From NCBI RefSeq assembly GCF_022095615.2, contig NZ_CP155559.1, forward strand, positions 3,097,501 through 3,161,500: DNA of 64,000 nucleotides, read 5' to 3'. Below are positions 10,918-19,049 of this stretch, in pieces. The notes beneath the pieces were generated by a model, which saw nothing but the letters and a program-made list of their open reading frames with translations, ran no database searches and had not been told where the DNA came from. The position numbers were made by a program, and so were the translations under genes. The stretch's first letter is position 1, and every line of letters begins with the position of its first letter. The stretch comes from Bacillus thuringiensis (GTDB taxonomy: Bacteria > Bacillota > Bacilli > Bacillales > Bacillaceae_G).

Positions 10918-12246
10918 TTACACAGTTGCTGCTTTCTCTTCTTCTTGTTCTTGCTCCATTTTACGAATTTCAACACGTTTAATTTGGTAAGCGTCTTTTT
11001 CTAACACTTTAAATTCATAACCTTCCGCCTCAACGTGTTGTCCTTCTTCAATTTCATGATTTTGCATCATGATCCATCCACCGATTGTATCCACATCATC
11101 TTCTTCAATGTGTAATCCAAATAAATCTTTCACTTCTGAGATAAGCACTTTTCCATCAACAATGATGTGTTGCTCGTTCACATGTTGAATTGGTGGTGCT
11201 TCATCTTCATCATATTCGTCACGAATTTCGCCGACGATTTCCTCCAAGATGTCCTCAAGCGTTACAATCCCTGCTGTTCCTCCGTACTCATCATATAAAA
11301 CAGCCATCGGAATTCGCTTCTTCTGCATTTGAAGTAATAAGTCGTGAATTGGAGTCGTTTCCATCACTTCAATAATCGGACGCATATACGAGCGAATTGA
11401 TGATAAATCTTTTTGATCTTCGGTCATATATCGAATAAAGAAATCTTTTACGTTGACCATACCGATAATATCATCTTTATCTTCTCCAAAAATCGGATAA
11501 CGTGTGTATCGCTCATTTTGGATTACTTTCATGTGTTCTTCTACTGAATCTTCCAGGTAGAAACCAACGATTTCTGTTCGCGGTACCATAATTTCTTTTG
11601 CAATACGATTATCAAATTCAAAAATGTTATTTACATACTTGTATTCGGCTTGATTAATTTCGCCACTTTCATAGCTATCTGAAAGGATAAGACGTAATTC
11701 TTCTTCTGTATGAGCTACTTCATGTTCTGAAGCTGGTTTTAAACCGAATAAACCAGTTATCACACGCGCTGAACCGTTTAATACCCAAATAAATGGATAC
11801 ATGATTTTATAGAACATCATTAACGGAGTTGCCAATAATAATGTTACTTGTTCAGCCTTTTGAATCGCCATCGTTTTCGGAGCTAATTCCCCTACTACAA
11901 CGTGTAAATACGTCATTAGCATAAAAGCAAGACCAAATGTTAATACTGATGAGATAGAAGGGTTTAAGTTCCATTTCTCAAATAGCGGGTGTAGTAACTT
12001 TTCAATTGTCGGTTCACCTAACCAACCTAATCCCATAGCTGTAACTGTAATACCTAATTGACAAGCAGATAAATATTCATCTAAATTTGTTGTTACTTTT
12101 TTCGCTGCTAAAGCACCGCGTTTCCCTTCCGCAACAAGCTGATCGATACGACTTGAACGTACTTTTACAATCGCAAACTCTGCTGCTACGAAAAATCCAG
12201 TAAATGCGATTAAAATCGCAACCATGACTAAATTAAATATTTCCAA
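10918..12246 (-). CDS. CNNM/CorC-family (hemolysin C-like) membrane protein with CBS pair
   Basis: The 442-residue protein has the full family order. It starts with a CNNM (DUF21) membrane domain of four spans (about residues 1-190, with VAAEFAIVKVRSSR and the LGWLGEPTIEKL loop). A CBS pair follows (about 210-330: MVPRTEIVGFYLEDSVEEHM and MRPIIEVMETTPIHDLLLQMQ). The C-terminal CorC_HlyC domain comes last (about 345-430: IIVDGKVLISEVKDLFGLHI, DVDTIGGWIM). Relatives in Bacillus (such as MpfA) are implicated in magnesium efflux; older annotations as hemolysin are misleading. ATG start with TAGGGGGA upstream. The ion and direction of transport are inferred from the family. Confidence 0.88.
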   Translation of the reverse strand: MEIFNLVMVAILIAFTGFFVAAEFAIVKVRSSRIDQLVAEGKRGALAAKKVTTNLDEYLSACQLGITVTAMGLGWLGEPTIEKLLHPLFEKWNLNPSISSVLTFGLAFMLMTYLHVVVGELAPKTMAIQKAEQVTLLLATPLMMFYKIMYPFIWVLNGSARVITGLFGLKPASEHEVAHTEEELRLILSDSYESGEINQAEYKYVNNIFEFDNRIAKEIMVPRTEIVGFYLEDSVEEHMKVIQNERYTRYPIFGEDKDDIIGMVNVKDFFIRYMTEDQKDLSSIRSYMRPIIEVMETTPIHDLLLQMQKKRIPMAVLYDEYGGTAGIVTLEDILEEIVGEIRDEYDEDEAPPIQHVNEQHIIVDGKVLISEVKDLFGLHIEEDDVDTIGGWIMMQNHEIEEGQHVEAEGYEFKVLEKDAYQIKRVEIRKMEQEQEEEKAATV

Positions 12247-12367
12247 TGAATCCCCCTAGTTTAAAAAACTAAGGTGTCCACCTCCTGTATACTATAATGT
12301 TTTCTTATTTGTTCATTAGAAAACATAGCCCGATACAAAAATTAAAGAGGTCGGATTTCACTTTTTT

Positions 12368-12775
12368 CTATAATAATAGAGCAAGTGTCTGTATTAAAGC
12401 TGTCGTTTGACCAGATAAAGATTTCGATATTTTTTCACGTTGTGAATCAGTCAATCCATCTAAAAGCGGTTTTAACTCCGTTAACTCTGCTTCTAATCGA
12501 TGAATATGGTCTGTCACTTCATTCACTTGTTTCGAAACGTGTTCATTGATACCGAGCAGCTTCTTCTTCTCCTCGATTTTCTCTTTAATCTCACAAAGCG
12601 GCATATGCATTTCTTTGCACTTCTCAATAAATTGTAATGTCTCAAATGCTGTTTCGTCGTAATAGCGATAATTAGATTGAGATCGCTCCGCTTTTAAGAT
12701 TCCTAGATTCGTATAATAATCAATCGTTCGTTTCGACACGTGAGCCATGAGAGCCAACTGTCCGATTCGATACAC
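12368..12775 (-). CDS. MerR-family transcriptional regulator
   Basis: The 135-residue protein opens with a MerR helix-turn-helix and wing: MYRIGQLALMAHVSKRTIDYYTNLGILKAERSQSNYRYYD (residues 1-40). A long dimerisation helix follows (about 70-105, HVSKQVNEVTDHIHRLEAELTELKPLL). The short tail has no cysteine cluster, so it is not a metal or thiol sensor of the classic type, and no drug-binding domain is present. It is transcribed alone on the minus strand. The target is unknown; its own promoter or the adjacent CNNM gene are candidates. Confidence 0.88.
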   Translation of the reverse strand: MYRIGQLALMAHVSKRTIDYYTNLGILKAERSQSNYRYYDETAFETLQFIEKCKEMHMPLCEIKEKIEEKKKLLGINEHVSKQVNEVTDHIHRLEAELTELKPLLDGLTDSQREKISKSLSGQTTALIQTLALLL

Positions 12776-13051
12776 CTTCCCAACGATCTTCCCCCCTTGT
12801 TTATATTACTACCATCATACAATACATAAACTGTACAGTCAAACGTGACGGTTTCTTATTCATAATTTATACAAAATTTATCGTCTCATCTTATACGATC
12901 TAATCTGTTAATTTAATTATATAATAAAATACTCAAACCCGAAAAACTAAAACGAACGAAATATAACCATAGAATTTCCCGTTCCTTTCTAATTTTAAGT
13001 ACATATCATAACAACATCGATATCAAATTCTTTTATACTTAGGAGGATAAA

Positions 13052-13819
13052 ATGAAAGCTGTTATTCTTGCTGGTGGATACGGGACTCGGATTGGGGAAG
13101 AAACACATTTAAAACCAAAGCCTATGATTGAAATTGGAACAAAGCCTATTCTATGGCACATTATGAGTTTATATAGTCATTACGGCATTACTGAGTTTAT
13201 TATTTGCTTAGGCTATAAAGGATATGCAATTAAAGAGTTCTTTCTAAATTACAACTTACACATGTCAGATTTCACAATACATTTAAGCGACAATACAATT
13301 ACTAGCCATTCTCATCGTATTGAACCGTGGAAAGTTACACTAATTGACACCGGTCTAAATACCGAAACGGGTGGACGGGTTAAAAAAATACAAAATTACG
13401 TCGGGGACGAACCTTTTTGCCTTACTTATGGTGACGGATTAAGCAATGTAAATATAAAAGATCTTATTGCATTTCATAAAAGCCACGGGAAATTAGCTAC
13501 TGTTACAGCCGTACAGCCTCCTGGGAGATTCGGTTCTCTCGTCTTAGATAAACAGTCTGTCACATCCTTTCAAGAGAAACCTTTAGGTGATGGTGGATGG
13601 GTTAACGGTGGATTTTTCGTTTTACATCCTGATGTTTTCAATTATATTAGCGGAGATAAGTCTGTTTTTGAAACAGAAACTTTAGTGCAGTTAGTAAATA
13701 AAAATGAATTAGCAGCCTTTCAACATACTGGTTTTTGGCACCCGATGGATACATTGCGCGATAAAAATAAATTAGTCGAGCTATGGGAAAGTAATAAAGC
13801 TCCGTGGAAGGTTTGGTAA
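13052..13819 (+). CDS. rfbF: glucose-1-phosphate cytidylyltransferase
   Basis: This 255-residue enzyme joins CTP and glucose-1-phosphate to give CDP-glucose, the first step of CDP-deoxysugar pathways. The nucleotide-binding signature MKAVILAGGYGTRIGEETHLKPKPM is at the N-terminus. It is followed by EIGTKPILWHIM and the family-specific YGDGLSNVN and GGWVNGGFFV segments. Length matches RfbF/AscA. ATG follows AGGAGG by 7 bases. It opens a tight operon: the CDP-glucose dehydratase starts 1 bp after its stop codon. Some 275 bp of AT-rich sequence lie upstream, with no terminator seen. Assignment is strong because both enzymes of the CDP branch sit together. Confidence 0.92.
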   Translation: MKAVILAGGYGTRIGEETHLKPKPMIEIGTKPILWHIMSLYSHYGITEFIICLGYKGYAIKEFFLNYNLHMSDFTIHLSDNTITSHSHRIEPWKVTLIDTGLNTETGGRVKKIQNYVGDEPFCLTYGDGLSNVNIKDLIAFHKSHGKLATVTAVQPPGRFGSLVLDKQSVTSFQEKPLGDGGWVNGGFFVLHPDVFNYISGDKSVFETETLVQLVNKNELAAFQHTGFWHPMDTLRDKNKLVELWESNKAPWKVW

Positions 13820-13820
13820 T

Positions 13821-14876
13821 ATGACTTCATCATCTTTTTGGGATAAGAAAAAAGTATTTATTACGGGACATACTGGCTTTAAAGGCTCTTGGCTCACCCT
13901 TTTTTTAACCTCATTAGGTGCAGAAGTAATCGGTTACTCTTCTCATCTTCCATCCATTCCTAACCTTTTTGAACAATGTAACGTAGCAAAAGAATGCATG
14001 ACAATTAAGGGCGATATTACAGATTACGATTCTTTATTCCTTGCCCTAAAACAACATAACCCAGACATACTATTTCATTTAGCAGCCCAGCCAATCGTCA
14101 CCACTTCCTATAAAAATCCTATCGAAACATTTAAAACGAATGTTTTAGGAACTGTTCACGTATTAGAAGCCGCAAAACATATAGAAAGCATACGCAGCAT
14201 CATTAATGTTACAAGTGATAAATGTTATGAAAATGACGGGAGCGGTAATCGGGCATTTGTGGAAAGTGACCGGCTAGGAGGTTTCGATCCTTATAGTGCT
14301 AGTAAAGCTTGCGCTGAACTAGTTGCAACATCCTATCAAAAATCATTCTTCCGCACTCATACTCAGAAACTTGCCTCAGTAAGAGCAGGTAACGTCATCG
14401 GTGGTGGCGATTGGGCAGAAGACCGATTATTTCCAGATATTATTCGAGCGTATTTACAACATGATACATTAACTATTAGAAACAAAAACGCTATTCGTCC
14501 GTGGCAACACGTATTAGATCCTTTACACGGCTATATTCTTTTAGCTGAGAAGCTTGGGCATGACGCCGAATATGCAGCAGCGTGGAATTTCGGCCCGATA
14601 AATGAACCTAACAGAACCGTTCATGATGTTATTCAATCTATAATGAAATTATGGAATCAACCACTAACAATCCTTTCTCCTCATACAAACACTCCTTATG
14701 AATCACCTATTTTAACACTTGATAGTACAAAAGCAGTAAATAAACTCGGTTGGACACCTAAGTTATCAACAGACCATTCTATCGCTTGGACTGTTGATTG
14801 GTACAAAAAATATGCATCTGGTGAAAATATGGAATCTTTCACGCGACAACAAATCGATGCATTCAAAAATTTATAA
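13821..14876 (+). CDS. rfbG: CDP-glucose 4,6-dehydratase
   Basis: This 351-residue extended SDR enzyme converts CDP-glucose to CDP-4-keto-6-deoxyglucose. The NAD-binding loop is GHTGFKGSWL near residue 15, TSDKCYEN carries the catalytic Thr/Ser and Asp-Lys of sugar dehydratases, and the active-site YSASK (YxxxK) is at about residue 155. RPWQHVLDPLHGYILLAEKL is typical of RfbG. It starts 1 bp after rfbF and is followed 12 bp later by the C-methyltransferase. The 4-keto product is the branch point for the two downstream enzymes. Confidence 0.92.
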   Translation: MTSSSFWDKKKVFITGHTGFKGSWLTLFLTSLGAEVIGYSSHLPSIPNLFEQCNVAKECMTIKGDITDYDSLFLALKQHNPDILFHLAAQPIVTTSYKNPIETFKTNVLGTVHVLEAAKHIESIRSIINVTSDKCYENDGSGNRAFVESDRLGGFDPYSASKACAELVATSYQKSFFRTHTQKLASVRAGNVIGGGDWAEDRLFPDIIRAYLQHDTLTIRNKNAIRPWQHVLDPLHGYILLAEKLGHDAEYAAAWNFGPINEPNRTVHDVIQSIMKLWNQPLTILSPHTNTPYESPILTLDSTKAVNKLGWTPKLSTDHSIAWTVDWYKKYASGENMESFTRQQIDAFKNL

Positions 14877-14888
14877 GGGGGCTATAAA

Positions 14889-16112
14889 ATGGAACAGAAA
14901 AAATGCCGTTTTTGCCACTCATTACTAACAAATACTTTTTTAGATTTAGGAGTTTCCCCTCTCGCTAACTCATTTGTAGCTCCTGAAAATTCATATAAAA
15001 TGGAACCATTTTATCCGCTGCACACATTTGTTTGTAACTCTTGTTTACTTGTACAATTAGATGAATTTGAATCTCCGCACAATATTTTTCATGACTATTT
15101 ATACTTCAGTTCTTACTCATCAAGCTGGCTACTACACGCTAAGCAATATGTAGAAATGGCTATAAAGCGTTTTAACTTAACAAACCATTCGAAAGTGATT
15201 GAAATCGCGAGTAACGACGGGTACTTATTACAATACTTTCAAAAAGAACATATCGAAACGTTAGGAATTGAACCAGCAAAAAATGTAGCAGAAATCGCTA
15301 TCCAAAAAGGCATTCCTACTGAAGTAAATTTTTTCAGCAATGATTTAGCAAAAGAGTTACCACAAGCTGATTTAATCATCGCAAATAACGTATTGGCACA
15401 CGTTCCGAACTTACATGATTTTGTCGCCGGTTTAAAAACGTTATTAAAACAAGATGGCACGATAACAATTGAATTCCCGCACTTATTAAATCTCATATCA
15501 TGTAAACAGTTTGATACGATCTACCATGAGCACTTCTCCTATTTCTCACTTATAAGTCTTCAAAAAGTTTTAGCTCATCATCATTTACAAATTGTCGATG
15601 TAGAAGAACTTGCAACGCACGGTGGTTCCTTGCGTATTTTTATAAACCATCATAATGACTCATCTACTATCCATTCCAATGTTACAAATTTAATCCAAAA
15701 AGAAGTAGATCACGGGCTAGATACATTAGATTGCTATCTCCTTTTCTCTAAACACATCGAACAATTGAAAATAAATATTTTAAAGTTTTTTATCGAAGCA
15801 AAAGCTTTAAACAAACAAATTATCGGTTACGGTGCTCCTGCTAAAGGAAACACCCTTTTAAATTATTGCGGGATAGGAAAAGAATTTCTAGCTTATACAG
15901 TAGATAAAAACCCTCACAAACAAAATCTCCTTCTACCAGGTACCCGCATTCCAATACAACCTCCAGAAGAAATTAAGCGTACAAAACCTGATTACATTCT
16001 CATACTTCCTTGGAATTTAAAAGATGAAATTATGAAAGAATGCTCTTTCATTCGTGAATGGGGCGGCAAATTTTTAGTAACGATACCAGAAGTTGAGGTA
16101 ATTAAGCCATGA
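14889..16112 (+). CDS. sugar C-methyltransferase (zinc-binding, TylCIII-like)
   Basis: The 407-residue protein has the three-part layout of NDP-4-ketosugar C-methyltransferases. The N-terminal zinc site is formed by CRFC (residues 6-9) and CNSC (about 52-55). The central SAM domain has VIEIASNDGYLLQYF (about 104-118). The C-terminal domain includes IIGYGAPAKGNTLLNYCGI. Relatives (TylCIII, EvaC) transfer a methyl group to C-3 of a 4-keto-6-deoxysugar. Here the substrate is presumably CDP-4-keto-6-deoxyglucose from RfbG. It overlaps the next gene by 4 bp (ATGA), which indicates translational coupling. The exact carbon methylated is inferred. Confidence 0.85.
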   Translation: MEQKKCRFCHSLLTNTFLDLGVSPLANSFVAPENSYKMEPFYPLHTFVCNSCLLVQLDEFESPHNIFHDYLYFSSYSSSWLLHAKQYVEMAIKRFNLTNHSKVIEIASNDGYLLQYFQKEHIETLGIEPAKNVAEIAIQKGIPTEVNFFSNDLAKELPQADLIIANNVLAHVPNLHDFVAGLKTLLKQDGTITIEFPHLLNLISCKQFDTIYHEHFSYFSLISLQKVLAHHHLQIVDVEELATHGGSLRIFINHHNDSSTIHSNVTNLIQKEVDHGLDTLDCYLLFSKHIEQLKINILKFFIEAKALNKQIIGYGAPAKGNTLLNYCGIGKEFLAYTVDKNPHKQNLLLPGTRIPIQPPEEIKRTKPDYILILPWNLKDEIMKECSFIREWGGKFLVTIPEVEVIKP

Positions 16113-17032
16113 AAAAAATCCTTGTAACAGGCGGTAGTGGATGGATTGGTAAATATATTGTATATTCTCTTATACAAAAGGGCTATGAAGTGCACGCCAC
16201 TTACAATACAAATAAACCTTCTCACCTTTCTTGCCATTGGCATAAAGTAAACTTACTTTGCGATGAAGAAGTAAAAAAACTCATTTACAACATTAAACCT
16301 AGTCATCTCATTCATTTAGCTTGGGAAGCAGTGCCGCCAGCGTGCTATGTATCTATTCATAATTACTATTGGCTTACATCCAGTATCTCATTGATTCAAC
16401 ACTTTACAACATGCGGTGGAAAGCGAGTCGTTGTTGCAGGTACTGGCGCAGAGTATGAATGGTTTAACGGCGTACTATTTGAAGATTCACCGCTTCTTTC
16501 CTATAAAACCCCGTATTCATTATGTAAAAACGCACTACACTCTTGGCTACAATCATACGCTGAGCAAACAGGCCTCAGCATGTGTTGGGGCCGCATTTTC
16601 CATATGTATGGCCCTCACGAACAAGGGAATCGACTCGTTTCTAACATTATCACTTCCTTATTAAAAAATGAGGAAGCACTATGTACACATGGAAAACAAT
16701 CAAGAGATTTCCTCCATGTGGGGGACGTCGCTGATGCTCTCGTAACAGTATTAGAACACGACGTTACAGGCACAATCAATATCGCTTCTGGTCAATCTGT
16801 ACAAATTAAAGAATTAGCTTCTATTATTGCTAAAAAGATAGGAAAAGAACATTTAATTAAACTAGGTGCGATCCCTTTCTCTAAAGATGAACCTTTATTC
16901 GTCGGCGTTAATGTAGAACGTTTAAAAAATGAAGTAAACTGGAAACCAACATACGATCTAAATACAGGAATTGAAGAAACAATTTTGTGGTGGGAATCAT
17001 TTATAAAAAAGCATAACGATACGCACCACTAA
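16109..17032 (+). CDS. NAD-dependent epimerase/dehydratase (CDP-sugar reductase or epimerase)
   Basis: This 307-residue extended SDR has the nucleotide loop VTGGSGWIGKYIV (residues 6-18), the catalytic YSLCK (about residue 136) and a conserved SRDFLHVGDVADALV segment typical of sugar-nucleotide enzymes. As last gene of the operon, after cytidylyltransferase, dehydratase and C-methyltransferase, it most likely reduces the 4-keto group of the methylated sugar, or epimerises it. It overlaps the methyltransferase by 4 bp at its start and the convergent glycosyltransferase by 32 bp at its end. No 3-deoxygenation or aminotransferase gene is present, so the product should keep its 3-oxygen and carry a C-methyl branch. 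Confidence 0.82.
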   Translation: MKKILVTGGSGWIGKYIVYSLIQKGYEVHATYNTNKPSHLSCHWHKVNLLCDEEVKKLIYNIKPSHLIHLAWEAVPPACYVSIHNYYWLTSSISLIQHFTTCGGKRVVVAGTGAEYEWFNGVLFEDSPLLSYKTPYSLCKNALHSWLQSYAEQTGLSMCWGRIFHMYGPHEQGNRLVSNIITSLLKNEEALCTHGKQSRDFLHVGDVADALVTVLEHDVTGTINIASGQSVQIKELASIIAKKIGKEHLIKLGAIPFSKDEPLFVGVNVERLKNEVNWKPTYDLNTGIEETILWWESFIKKHNDTHH

Positions 17033-17765
17033 AACGTAAATCCTTCGCTCCTCTCGCTAAATCTTTATACCATTCTTCTAATTTTTCAGGTGTAATAATA
17101 TGATGCGTTCCCATTCCCCCATGCTTACTAGCTTCAGAAAGAGTCGGACCAATTTGTAATTTTCGCTTTCTCATCGCATCATTCCACGGACTGAAACCAA
17201 ACCATGCAATACACGCAAGGGGCGGATAAATCATAGATTCATGCGCAGATAAATGTCTTCCAACCGTATAACTTCCATGTCCATGATTATGAATAAATCT
17301 GCCTCTTCTCCATAACGCCCAATCTTCTGGTAAATAGCCGTGAAATCGCTGCTTCATTAAAGGTATTCCAAAATTAAGGTCCGGATAAGTATAGTTAAGG
17401 TCATCGACCATAATAAGCCCTTCTAGCCAATACATTCTCCCTCCCAATTCATTTAGTGATTTCCAAAACTGATTTTTATCTTGCACGCAAAGAAACTCAG
17501 TCGTATTTAAAATCATTTTCCATCCCTTTACTTCTTGTTCTACCATCATCACTTCATGGTCTGTCGCTAGCGCATCAAATTCCGGGTATGCAGAATCTCG
17601 TACTTCCCAATGCGGCGCATATCGCTTACAAATTTCAACTGAACGATCTGTTGAACCTTTATTAATTAAAATACCATGATCAAACAGTTTCGTATGATGC
17701 ATAAGCCACCACGGTAATAAATATTCTTCATTGTAAAAATGAGAAATAACGGTTGTAGTTATAAT
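17001..17765 (-). CDS. glycosyltransferase family 2-like protein with non-AUG start
   Basis: The first in-frame ATG is at 17702, but homology-like coding continues upstream. The reading gives TTTVISHFYNEEYLLPWWLM followed by MHHTKLFDHGILINKGSTDR, the standard N-terminus of this family (H-x-NE-x-YLLPWW, then STDRS in the nucleotide-sugar region). Between that segment and the in-frame TGA further upstream there is no ATG, GTG or TTG. There are only ATT-ATT-ATA, directly behind a strong AGAGGAGGAG ribosome site. The start is therefore placed at an ATT or ATA near 17765. It is about 255 residues, cytosolic or membrane-associated. Its tail overlaps the convergent epimerase by 32 bp, so it probably uses the sugar made by that operon. 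Confidence 0.7.
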   Translation of the reverse strand: MITTTVISHFYNEEYLLPWWLMHHTKLFDHGILINKGSTDRSVEICKRYAPHWEVRDSAYPEFDALATDHEVMMVEQEVKGWKMILNTTEFLCVQDKNQFWKSLNELGGRMYWLEGLIMVDDLNYTYPDLNFGIPLMKQRFHGYLPEDWALWRRGRFIHNHGHGSYTVGRHLSAHESMIYPPLACIAWFGFSPWNDAMRKRKLQIGPTLSEASKHGGMGTHHIITPEKLEEWYKDLARGAKDLRFSGAYRYAFL

Positions 17766-17980
17766 AATCTCCTCCTCTTTCTCTATTAATCTACTTTTTC
17801 ATCCTACTCTTAATATACTTATCAGTTATGTAATTGGTTTCTTTTATTTTAAAAATATGTTTTTCTACCATATACTATGCTTTCTTAGACAACCACCATT
17901 TCCATTTTCTAAAGAAACATCACAATAAACTGAAAATTAAGTTATAATATCATTATAAAATATGAAGGAGGAATGCACGT

Positions 17981-18031
17981 ATGTACTACAACACTTCATT
18001 CGAAAACGATCAACCTGTAGACCGTCTATAA
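17981..18031 (+). CDS. 16-residue leader peptide of the DMT exporter
   Basis: ATG follows GAAGGAGG by 7 bases and encodes MYYNTSFENDQPVDRL before TAA. The ribosome site is stronger than many in the window although the ORF is tiny, which points to a regulatory leader. Its last codons (GAC CGT CTA) are the first arm of a four-segment inverted-repeat array that ends at the ribosome site of the exporter gene. Confidence 0.7.
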   Translation: MYYNTSFENDQPVDRL

Positions 18032-18110
18032 TCTAAGACGGGCATTCATATAACAAGTGCACTATGCCTCGTCTTAGGGAATAAATCATAACCCTAAAAA
18101 TAGACGGAGG
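18022..18110 (+). promoter_or_regulatory. translational attenuator (four inverted-repeat segments) before the DMT exporter
   Basis: Segment 1 is CCGTCTA (18022-18028), inside the leader ORF. Segment 2 is CTAAGACGGG (18033-18042). Segment 3 is CCTCGTCTTAG (18067-18077). Segment 4 is TAGACGGAGG (18101-18110) and contains the exporter's GGAGG. 1:2 pairs as CCGTCT/AGACGG. 3:4 pairs as CCTC-GTCT with GGAGG and AGAC, hiding the ribosome site. 2:3 pairs over 10 bp and would free it. This is the geometry of ermC/cat-type translational attenuators: a ribosome stalled in the leader covers segment 1, lets 2:3 form and opens segment 4. Confidence 0.65.
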
Positions 18111-18118
18111 TAATTCAA

Positions 18119-19003
18119 ATGAAACAAACAATTTTAGGAGCTATATGTTTATCACTAGCAGCTAGTATATGGGGCGGTATGTACGTCGTTAGTAAATACG
18201 TACTCGACTTTATCCCACCACTGACACTCGTTTGGCTACGCTTTATTATTGCTTTTGTTGTTTTATATGCAATTTTGAAAATAGCTGAGAAAAAGCAAAA
18301 GAAAAAAATAACCATTCGCAAAAAAGATTGGCTATTATTCGCTTGGATTGGATTTATCGGATATTTCATTTCGATTACATGTCAATTTATCGGAACAAAA
18401 CTATCTGACGCTCATACAGGCTCGTTAGTAACATCAGCTACTCCGGCATTTATGGTTATATTTGCAGCGATCATTTTGAAAGAAAAACTAACTACTCGTA
18501 GACTTTTCTCAACTATAATAGCGACAATCGGTGTCATTATCGTCATTGGATGGGATATTGAAATTGGCTCCTATTTTATCGGTACAATCATATTAGTCGG
18601 GGCCGCTATTACGTGGGCTTTACTATCCATGTATGTGAAGATTGCTTCAGCTCGATTTTCATCTTTAGTGATTACAACGTACGCCATATTCTTTTCACTC
18701 TTTTTTATTACACCTTTTATGATATGGGAATTTCAATCAAACCCGATTGAACATATGAACATGTATGTAGTATTAGGCGTACTTTATTTAGGAATCATCT
18801 CAACAGCAGGTGCCTTTTTCCTTTGGAATAAAGGATTAGAACTAATGGACGCAAGCATTGGTTCCTTATTTTTCTTCTTCCAACCTATCGTTGGATCGTT
18901 ACTTGGTTGGCTCTTATTAAATGAGACATTAAATAGTAACTTTTTCATTGGTGGTATTCTTATTATATGTAGCGTTTTCATTACTACTTTTGAAAAGAAA
19001 TAA
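18119..19003 (+). CDS. EamA/DMT-family exporter
   Basis: The 294-residue protein has ten hydrophobic spans in two EamA repeats (about residues 5-135 and 150-290). It has the typical start AAAIWGGMYVVSK-like (SLAASIWGGMYVVSKYVLDFIPP) and the second-repeat end GSLFFFFQPIVGSLLGWLLLNETL. EamA proteins export amino acids, metabolites or toxic compounds. GGAGG is 8 bases before ATG but can be sequestered by RNA pairing with the leader. Regulation by ribosome stalling suggests that the inducer acts on translation, for example a ribosome-targeting compound or an amino-acid shortage. That point is inference. A strong terminator follows. Confidence 0.85.
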   Translation: MKQTILGAICLSLAASIWGGMYVVSKYVLDFIPPLTLVWLRFIIAFVVLYAILKIAEKKQKKKITIRKKDWLLFAWIGFIGYFISITCQFIGTKLSDAHTGSLVTSATPAFMVIFAAIILKEKLTTRRLFSTIIATIGVIIVIGWDIEIGSYFIGTIILVGAAITWALLSMYVKIASARFSSLVITTYAIFFSLFFITPFMIWEFQSNPIEHMNMYVVLGVLYLGIISTAGAFFLWNKGLELMDASIGSLFFFFQPIVGSLLGWLLLNETLNSNFFIGGILIICSVFITTFEKK

Positions 19004-19041
19004 CAAAACAGGCAGAGATTCTTAATCTCTGCCTGTTTTTA
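19004..19041. terminator. bidirectional terminator between the exporter and the pentapeptide gene
   Basis: AAAACAGGCAGAGATT and AATCTCTGCCTGTTTT form a near-perfect stem with T runs on both strands. Confidence 0.9.
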
Positions 19042-19049
19042 TATACTCT

